From contig JACQDX010000010.1 of the NCBI GenBank assembly GCA_016200895.1, positions 19,073 through 83,072 on the forward strand: a stretch of 64,000 nucleotides of DNA, given 5' to 3'. The stretch comes from Burkholderiales bacterium (GTDB lineage Bacteria; Pseudomonadota; Gammaproteobacteria; Burkholderiales; Burkholderiaceae_D). Numbering within the stretch: position 1 is the first letter of the stretch; the number at the start of each line of letters is the position of its first letter. The notes beneath the pieces were generated by a model, which was not told where the DNA came from, made no database searches, and was given only the letters and a program-made list of their open reading frames with translations. The translations under genes were made by a program, and so were the position numbers. Shown here piece by piece: positions 57,660 to 64,000 of this stretch.

Positions 57660-59837
57660 ATGATGAACATGCATTTTCGTTTTACGCGCTTGCTGCGGCA
57701 GGTCGGTGTGCAGGGTGTTGTGCTGGGGGCTACTTTGGCTGCGAGCATATCGGCAGCCCATGCTGCTGATGCCCTGAATGGCAAAAGCCTGTACCTGAAC
57801 GGACCGACTGCTGGCGGCACCAGCTGTACTGCCTGCCATGGTGCCAGCCCTGCCAATAACGTGAATGGTATTTTGCGCGGAGCGAATAATCCCACGGAAA
57901 TCAGCAATGCTTTTGCACAGAACAAAGGTGGGATGGGTAGTTTATATAACAATAAATTCAGCCAGGCTGAAATTGCTGACCTCGCTGCATTTATCGGTAA
58001 CCCTGCTGTAGTAGCCGGGCCTATTGCCACAGTGTCGCCAGCGAGCCTGGTGTTTACCGGAACCACCATAGGCCAGACCAGCACTGCCTTGAGCACCACG
58101 CTCAGCAATACTGGATCTGCAGCCTTGAATATCACTTCGATTGCACTGACAGGCGGATCAGCTACGGACTTTAATCTTGCTGGCGGTAGCTGCGCAGGTG
58201 GCAGTTCACTGGCACCAAGTGCCAGTTGTACCGTGTTGTCCACATTCAAACCGACAGCGCAAGGAAATCGTACCAGCAGCATCAGTATCAACCACAATGC
58301 AACAGGCGGCGTTAGCCTGGTTACGCTGAGCGGCACTGGTAATGCCGTTGCCCAGGCTGGCCTGACAGTGTCAGCCAGCAGTCTGAACTTTGGTACGCTG
58401 CTGGTGAATGCTGCTTCAGTTGCGCAGACCATTACCATTAGCAATAGCGGTCAGGCAGCATTGAATTTCAGTTCCATTACTTTGAGTGGTGCAAATGCAG
58501 GTATCTTTGTTGTGGGTGGCACCTGTAGTACACAGACGGCGGTTGCCGCAGGCGGCCAGTGCACCATCACCTTGCAGGCAACACCAGCCACTGCAGGTGC
58601 TTTTGCGGCAGCATTGAATATCGCCAGCAATGCCTCGAACGGCAATGCTGTCGTCAGCCTGGCAGGCAGTGCAGCAGCAGCCACGCCAGCCATTACCGCA
58701 ACACCCAGCGTGCTTGCCTTTGGCGCACAGACGGTAGCTGCCGCAGCATTGACACAACAAATAAGTTTGTCCAATACCGGCAACGTCGCACTGACACTGA
58801 CAGCTATCAAAATCAGTGGTGCATCTGCAATTACTCTGGGTGCAGGTAGTACTTGTGGCAGCAGTCTCGCAGTTGGCGCGAGCTGCAATGTACCTGTGGT
58901 ATTCACACCAGCGGTCGAGGGTGATGTCAGCGCCAGCCTGGCTGTGACATCAAGTGCTGCGCCATTGCAAGTAGCTATTACTGGCACGGCGACCAAGCAG
59001 GCGGTTGCGAAACCAGTCTTGTCAGATACCAGCACAGTACAGTTCAGCGACACCCAAGTTGGCACCAGCTCTGCCAAACATACGACGACGCTGAGCAATA
59101 CCGGTACTGCTGCACTGAAAATCACCAGCCTGGTATTGAATGGCAGCCAGCTTAATGACTTTATATTGGCTGGTACATGCGTTGTGAATGGCACGCTGAG
59201 CCCGGCAGCCAGCTGCACCATCGATACCAGCTTCAAGCCTGGCAGCGCTGGCAGCAAGGCAGCAAATGTCTTGCTGGTGACCGATGGTGGCGCGCAACTC
59301 AGCCTGGGTCTGGCAGGCACTGGCATAGCCATCCCTGTCAAGACTGTTACGCTGAATATCAATCCACAATCTTTTGATTTTGGTTCGACTGCGATAGGTA
59401 GTGCCAATTTGGTGAAACGCTTCACGCTGACCAATCCGGGCAGCACAGCCATAGCACTGACAAATGCGGCCTTTAGCGGTGTATATGCAGCGGTAGTTGA
59501 TAGCTCATCCTGCCCACGTTTCCCGTTCAGCCTGCAGGCAAATACCTCCTGCGAACTGGCAGTCAGTTATGCACCAGCAAATGCGGGTACCAATAATGGC
59601 AACGTCGTTATCAGTTCTTCTGATACCAGCACGACTTGGAGCATCGCCTTCTCAGGAACTGCCGTGAATGCTGTCACCCCAACGGTGACAGCCAATGCGC
59701 CAAGAAATGAAGGCGGCGGTGGTTGCTCAGTTGCCCGGGATGGCAATGATCCTATGTTACCTATCCTCGTGATACTAGCTGCTGCAGTCATCATCTGGCG
59801 CAGGAAACAAGCGCGTCAGGCTAGCACACAAGATTGA
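57660..59837 (+). CDS. JDVT-CTERM protein with cytochrome-c-like motif and choice-of-anchor-D repeats
   Basis: 725 residues with a signal peptide (ending AHA). A haem c site CTACH lies at 56-60, in a cytochrome-like domain to about 120. Five repeats of the ASPM/SPD-2/hydin (choice-of-anchor D) kind follow (about 125-675), each with a Cys pair. The C-terminus is GGGGCSVARDGNDP, a hydrophobic helix and Arg/Lys: a sorting signal of JDVT-CTERM type. It should be cleaved by the upstream protease and anchored or released at the cell surface. Function unknown. Confidence 0.85.
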   Translation: MMNMHFRFTRLLRQVGVQGVVLGATLAASISAAHAADALNGKSLYLNGPTAGGTSCTACHGASPANNVNGILRGANNPTEISNAFAQNKGGMGSLYNNKFSQAEIADLAAFIGNPAVVAGPIATVSPASLVFTGTTIGQTSTALSTTLSNTGSAALNITSIALTGGSATDFNLAGGSCAGGSSLAPSASCTVLSTFKPTAQGNRTSSISINHNATGGVSLVTLSGTGNAVAQAGLTVSASSLNFGTLLVNAASVAQTITISNSGQAALNFSSITLSGANAGIFVVGGTCSTQTAVAAGGQCTITLQATPATAGAFAAALNIASNASNGNAVVSLAGSAAAATPAITATPSVLAFGAQTVAAAALTQQISLSNTGNVALTLTAIKISGASAITLGAGSTCGSSLAVGASCNVPVVFTPAVEGDVSASLAVTSSAAPLQVAITGTATKQAVAKPVLSDTSTVQFSDTQVGTSSAKHTTTLSNTGTAALKITSLVLNGSQLNDFILAGTCVVNGTLSPAASCTIDTSFKPGSAGSKAANVLLVTDGGAQLSLGLAGTGIAIPVKTVTLNINPQSFDFGSTAIGSANLVKRFTLTNPGSTAIALTNAAFSGVYAAVVDSSSCPRFPFSLQANTSCELAVSYAPANAGTNNGNVVISSSDTSTTWSIAFSGTAVNAVTPTVTANAPRNEGGGGCSVARDGNDPMLPILVILAAAVIIWRRKQARQASTQD

Positions 59838-59842
59838 TCAAT

Positions 59843-59867
59843 AAAGCCGGACTGCGGTCCGGCTTTT
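59843..59867 (+). terminator. Hairpin after the JDVT-CTERM gene
   Basis: AAAGCCGGAC and GTCCGGCTTT pair around a TGCG loop, with only four T. It may partly terminate or attenuate transcription before the tlpA-like gene. Confidence 0.6.
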
Positions 59868-59903
59868 CAAGTTTCAGGATATGAAAACTATAGGGCCAAG
59901 AAT

Positions 59904-60416
59904 ATGAAATTCTCTATGAATATATACAAAAGACACTTTGCATCTGGCATTGCTGCACTAGTCATGACAACCTCAGCAATGGCGCTGGATAAAGGCAGTA
60001 ACGCCCCAGCATTTGACCTCAAGGGCTTGGAAGGCAATATCAATCTGGCCAAGTATCAGGGCAAGTTGGTATATCTCGATTTTTGGGCTTCATGGTGTGG
60101 CCCTTGCCGCCAGTCTTTCCCCTGGATGAATGAGCTGCAATCCAAATACGGTGCTCAAGGTTTGCAAATCATTGGTGTCAACCTGGATCAAAAAAATGAA
60201 GATGCCCGCCAATTTTTGACTACTACGCCAGCCCGCTTTGTCGTGGCTTTTGATCCAACTGGTGCGACTCCCCGCAGCTATGGCGTGAAAGGTATGCCCA
60301 GTAGCGTACTGATAGGCCCGGACGGAAAAATCATCTTTGAGCATGCAGGCTTTAAGGAAGCGGATAGGGCTGCGCTGGAAGAAAAAATCAAGTCTTCTTT
60401 GGGAGCAATCAAATGA
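59904..60416 (+). CDS. TlpA-family thiol:disulfide oxidoreductase
   Basis: 170 residues, signal peptide ending AMA. Thioredoxin fold with WCGPC (Cys65, Cys68) and the cis-Pro stretch GVKGMPSSVLI. It reduces disulfides in the periplasm, for example during cytochrome maturation. DsbD, encoded downstream, could supply electrons. Its stop overlaps the next gene's start (ATGA at 60413). Confidence 0.9.
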   Translation: MKFSMNIYKRHFASGIAALVMTTSAMALDKGSNAPAFDLKGLEGNINLAKYQGKLVYLDFWASWCGPCRQSFPWMNELQSKYGAQGLQIIGVNLDQKNEDARQFLTTTPARFVVAFDPTGATPRSYGVKGMPSSVLIGPDGKIIFEHAGFKEADRAALEEKIKSSLGAIK

Positions 60417-60652
60417 AGCTCATCGTAAAGAAAACCACGTCTTTGTTACTGATAGCCAGTGCTGCATTTGCGTTATCTGGCTGCAGCACGATCAAAGCCG
60501 TGCAGCCCTGGGAAAAAGGCAATCTGGCGAAATCTGCCATGACTTTTGAAAACGACAGGCTCGAATCCCGCTATGGCGAACACATCTACACCAGCCGCGA
60601 ATCAGCTTCTGGTGGTGCGGGTGTGGGTGGCGGCGGTTGTGGTTGCAATTAA
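60413..60652 (+). CDS. DUF4266-family small lipoprotein
   Basis: 79 residues with a lipobox LSGC in the signal peptide. The motif VQPWEKGNLA marks DUF4266, and the Gly/Cys-rich end (GGGCGCN) is typical. DUF4266 and DUF3570 genes are regular neighbours, as here. Unknown function. Confidence 0.82.
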   Translation: MKLIVKKTTSLLLIASAAFALSGCSTIKAVQPWEKGNLAKSAMTFENDRLESRYGEHIYTSRESASGGAGVGGGGCGCN

Positions 60653-60667
60653 TCAGAGAATTTCGAC

Positions 60668-61864
60668 ATGACTAAAATTATTGAAAAAACTTCGCTTCCC
60701 CTTATTGCCTCGACCGTATCTGAAACCTTGCCTGCTTCATCCGACATGCAAACCATAGGCGCAGCATTGCTGACTGCCGCTTTGCTATTACCCGGCGTGG
60801 TCAAGGCAGAAACGCCACCTGAACATGCCAGCCTCAGCCTCAAGTATCTGAACTATGAAGAAAAACAGGCGGGTCTGAAACGCATTACTGCAAACTCACC
60901 TTCGCTTTCGCTGATTACGCCCCTGGGGGCAGACTGGTCGCTGGATGCCACCCTGACTTCGGATGATGTGTCAGGTGCATCGCCGCGTTACCATACCGCG
61001 ATTTCTGGCGCATCGCGCATGAATGATCAGCGTACTGCCGGTGATGTGGCGTTTACCCGCTACTTCCCCCGTGCCAGCCTGTCTGTAGGTACGGCATATT
61101 CAACCGAGCATGATTACGAGTCACGTGCCTTGTCAGCAACCGGGAATTTTTCTTCAGAAGATAAAAATACTACTTGGACTGTTGGCCTGGGTGGCAGCCA
61201 TGACCGCATCAATCCTACCAACCTGATCGTCAAGAACGAGACCAAGAAGACCTTGAGCATCATGGCAGGTATCACGCAGATACTAACTGCAGAAGACATC
61301 GCTCAATTGACGCTCAGTCATAGCAGGGGAGAAGGATATTTTTCTGATCCCTACAAGGCGCTGGACCGCAGACCAAGGGAGCGCAACCAGACTACCCTGT
61401 TAGCCCGCTGGAACCACCACTTCCTGGGCACGGGTGGTACAGGTCGCTTCAGCTATCGCTATTACAGCGACACTTATGATGTCAAGGCACATACCGTGAC
61501 GGCAGAATATGTACAGCCATTTTCACAAGGCTGGACAGTCACACCATCGTTGCGTGTGTATACCCAAAGCGCAGCCAGTTTCTATTTTGATCCTGTCTAT
61601 GATGCACAACTTGGTGCACCATTCCCGCCAGGTTATCAGTTTGCTTCTACCCAGCCCACATCTGCTGACCAGCGTCTGTCAGGTTTTGGCGCATTGACCT
61701 TTGGTTTCAAAGTAGCCAAGCAACTGACGCGTGACTGGACAGTAGATATCAAGCTGGAAAACTATGAGCAACGCGGTAGCTGGCGACTATTCCACAAGGG
61801 TAGCCCAGGTCTGGCAGCGCTGAAGGCGCAGAGCATACAACTGGGTATCAGCAAGCAGTGGTAA
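60668..61864 (+). CDS. DUF3570-family outer-membrane protein
   Basis: 398 residues with a long signal region (to about 43, ending VKA). The mature protein shows beta-strand alternation, the DUF3570 pattern LKYLNYEEKQAG and DVAFTRYFPRA, and a C-terminal aromatic (SKQW), suiting a beta-barrel. Shares the operon with DUF4266 and TlpA genes. Function unknown. Confidence 0.82.
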   Translation: MTKIIEKTSLPLIASTVSETLPASSDMQTIGAALLTAALLLPGVVKAETPPEHASLSLKYLNYEEKQAGLKRITANSPSLSLITPLGADWSLDATLTSDDVSGASPRYHTAISGASRMNDQRTAGDVAFTRYFPRASLSVGTAYSTEHDYESRALSATGNFSSEDKNTTWTVGLGGSHDRINPTNLIVKNETKKTLSIMAGITQILTAEDIAQLTLSHSRGEGYFSDPYKALDRRPRERNQTTLLARWNHHFLGTGGTGRFSYRYYSDTYDVKAHTVTAEYVQPFSQGWTVTPSLRVYTQSAASFYFDPVYDAQLGAPFPPGYQFASTQPTSADQRLSGFGALTFGFKVAKQLTRDWTVDIKLENYEQRGSWRLFHKGSPGLAALKAQSIQLGISKQW

Positions 61865-61908
61865 CAGCTTTGTCGTTGGCTTGTCGCTCAAAAAATTCAG
61901 GAGTTCAA

Positions 61909-63816
61909 ATGAAGCATCATATTTTTTATAAGTGGTTCTCTGCATTGCGGCTGTTGTCGCTATTGCCGGTATTGTTGATAGCGAGCTTATTGCATCCGCT
62001 TGCCCATGCAGATGATTTTCTGGAGCCGGAACGCGCATTTCAGTTGCAGGCAGAGTTGACTGATGCCAGTGGAGCGAAAACTTTGGTGCTTTCGTGGACC
62101 ATCGCCAAGGATTACCATCTCTACAAGGAGCGCCTGAGTTTCAACGCAGTAGAGCAGGGTATCGCTCTTGCTGAGCCTCGCTTGCCGGACGGAATACGTA
62201 AATTTGATACTACCTTCAATAAAGAAGTTGAAACCTACCAGGATAAACTGGTGGTGGAATTGCCCGTCACCAAAGCGGACAAGGTGTTCACTTTGAAGGT
62301 CGGTTATCAGGGCTGTGCCGATGCAGGGCTGTGTTATCCACCCGCAGAACAACACTACAAGGTTGATACTTCTATACCCGGCAAGTTGAGTGTTGTGCCC
62401 GCAGAGCAGCTTACGCAAGTTGCAGCAGCGAGCATCTCTACTCCATCTGCGCCTGCCGTGGACAAGGATGCCAAAGATGCCGTGCATGCCGAAGATGACA
62501 GTTCGCTGGCGCAGCGCACCTTGCAAAGTGGCAGCTTGTGGCGCATAGGCCTGGCCTTCCTGGTATTTGGTTTATTGTTGTCTTTTACTCCTTGCGTATT
62601 GCCGATGGTGCCTATCCTGTCGTCCATCATCGTGGGCGAGGGCAATGTATCGCGTGGCCGTGGTTTCATGCTGGCGCTGTCGTATTGCCTGGGCATGGCC
62701 ATGGTTTATACCCTGTTGGGTGTCGCCGCAGGCCTGGCCGGTGAAGGCCTGGCCGGAGCTTTGCAAAAGCCCTGGGTATTACTGACCTTTGGTGCCTTGC
62801 TGGTCGGCCTGGCTTTGTCCATGTTTGATGTCTTTCAATTGCAATTACCTGGTGGCTTGCAAAGTCGCCTGAGTCAAACCAGTGGCAGTTTCAGTGGTGG
62901 TAAATTCCTTGGTGTGTTTGTCATGGGAGCTTTGTCTGCATTGATCGTTGGCCCCTGTGTGGCCGGGCCACTGGCGGGTGCCTTGCTCTACATCAGCCAG
63001 ACCCGTAATGTGATGACAGGTGCCTGGGCTTTGTTCTCCATGGCGGTGGGCATGAGTGTGCCTTTGCTGCTGACGGGTATTTCTGCTGGCAGCCTGTTGC
63101 CGCGTGCCGGAGCGTGGATGAACCATGTCAAGAAATTGTTTGGTCTGTTGCTGATTGCTGTCGCCATCTGGATGGTGTCGCCAGTATTTCCTGTCAAGGT
63201 CATGATGGCTGTATGGGGTGCGTTTGCCATACTGTGTGCTGTGTTTTTGCATGTGTTTGATCAGATACCGGCAGGTGCCAAATTGCGCCTTTACTTTGCC
63301 AGGGCCTTGGGCATTACTTTCCTGCTGGTGGGGATGTTCGAGTTGATCGGTGCCGCCAGTAATGGCAAAGATGCCTTGCAACCTTTGGCGCATCTGCGTG
63401 CGACAGAAAATGCTGCACAGCTGGCTGGCGCTACTGCCGATTCGGCAAATCATGCTGAGAATAAATTCACACGCATACAAAGCGTGGCTGAACTTGAGGC
63501 CGCTCTGGCCAAGGCAGACGCTCCAGTGTTGCTGGATTTTTATGCAGACTGGTGCGTGTCCTGCAAAGAGATGGAGAGGTTTACTTTCTCTGAACCCAAG
63601 GTCAGCGCACAACTCAAGCAACTGCACTTGTTGCAAGTTGATGTGACCGCCAACAGCGATATGCAAAAAGCCCTGATGAAACGCTTCTCCCTGTTTGGCC
63701 CACCAGGCATCATCCTGTTTGACCGTAACGGCAAGGAAGTGCCAAACAGCCGCATCATTGGTTACCTGGAACCTGAGCGCTTTATCCAGCATCTGTCGCG
63801 TCATTTTGCGCTCTAA
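61909..63816 (+). CDS. dsbD: Protein-disulfide reductase DsbD
   Basis: 635 residues. N-terminal alpha domain with a redox pair Cys136/Cys142 (GCADAGLCYPP), an eight-helix membrane part with Cys in SFTPCVLPM and VGPCVAGP, and a C-terminal thioredoxin domain with WCVSC (Cys549, Cys552). It moves electrons from cytoplasmic thioredoxin to the periplasm. ATG at 61909 follows CAGGAG. The trxB start follows, supplying the electron source. Confidence 0.95.
   Translation: MKHHIFYKWFSALRLLSLLPVLLIASLLHPLAHADDFLEPERAFQLQAELTDASGAKTLVLSWTIAKDYHLYKERLSFNAVEQGIALAEPRLPDGIRKFDTTFNKEVETYQDKLVVELPVTKADKVFTLKVGYQGCADAGLCYPPAEQHYKVDTSIPGKLSVVPAEQLTQVAAASISTPSAPAVDKDAKDAVHAEDDSSLAQRTLQSGSLWRIGLAFLVFGLLLSFTPCVLPMVPILSSIIVGEGNVSRGRGFMLALSYCLGMAMVYTLLGVAAGLAGEGLAGALQKPWVLLTFGALLVGLALSMFDVFQLQLPGGLQSRLSQTSGSFSGGKFLGVFVMGALSALIVGPCVAGPLAGALLYISQTRNVMTGAWALFSMAVGMSVPLLLTGISAGSLLPRAGAWMNHVKKLFGLLLIAVAIWMVSPVFPVKVMMAVWGAFAILCAVFLHVFDQIPAGAKLRLYFARALGITFLLVGMFELIGAASNGKDALQPLAHLRATENAAQLAGATADSANHAENKFTRIQSVAELEAALAKADAPVLLDFYADWCVSCKEMERFTFSEPKVSAQLKQLHLLQVDVTANSDMQKALMKRFSLFGPPGIILFDRNGKEVPNSRIIGYLEPERFIQHLSRHFAL

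Positions 63817-64000
<184 letters not shown>

Overview
The window is one contiguous piece of a betaproteobacterial chromosome. The mid-range base composition, the trimeric beta-type porin, PyrF, the Ohr/OhrR pair, the phasin, the RIO-type kinase and a C-terminal sorting signal of the JDVT-CTERM kind together point to Burkholderiales, most likely Oxalobacteraceae (an Undibacterium-like genome is my guess, not proven). I found no rRNA, tRNA, CRISPR array, insertion sequence or replication origin.

Layout. 0-2.1 kb: a minus-strand pair, a LolA-like periplasmic protein and an acyltransferase-3 membrane enzyme. 2.4-18.5 kb: a type I secretion locus made of a HlyB-like ABC exporter with a degenerate C39 domain, a HlyD adaptor, an AT-rich two-TM protein and a 3756-residue RTX protein. 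The RTX protein has an N-terminal GxSxG lipase-like domain, many RTX blocks and five Ig/cadherin-like repeats. The two-TM protein sits 2 bp upstream of the RTX gene and is a candidate immunity protein, so this may be a T1SS-exported antibacterial lipase. 18.7-21 kb: a copper-handling operon (DUF2946, SCO, PCuAC, a small membrane protein, YcnI/DUF1775). 21.1-25.3 kb: ohr and ohrR with clear operators, pyrF, a family-3 solute-binding protein and a porin.

25.7-38.2 kb: a nutrient-uptake region with a fused 5-oxoprolinase/hydantoinase (minus), a TRAP-type binding protein without permease, a complete liv-type ABC transporter, a chemoreceptor and a MarR-type regulator, plausibly for one substrate such as a cyclic amide or amino acid. 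38.2-44.7 kb: an HDOD protein, a LiaI/LiaF-like plus LytS/LytTR envelope-sensing operon, DUF2214 and DUF1223 proteins. 44.8-49.4 kb: a spermidine-synthase-like protein, a solitary ParB-like protein, a RIO kinase with a small partner, a GNAT enzyme and a binding protein. 49.6-53.2 kb: a FabF-like synthase facing an AraC regulator, and a phasin with a long Ala/Lys tail.

53.5-56.8 kb: a minus-strand operon of ECF sigma factor, zinc-finger anti-sigma factor, subtilase and outer-membrane protein with overlapping ATGA junctions. The anti-sigma periplasmic domain looks like a subtilase propeptide/inhibitor. 57.2-64 kb: a short CPBP protease (MrtJ-like) beside a protein bearing its presumed C-terminal sorting signal, then TlpA, DUF4266, DUF3570, DsbD and the start of thioredoxin reductase, which reads as an envelope thiol-redox module. 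A roughly 100-nt palindromic element occurs twice (23979 and 41457) with paired compensatory changes in its stems.
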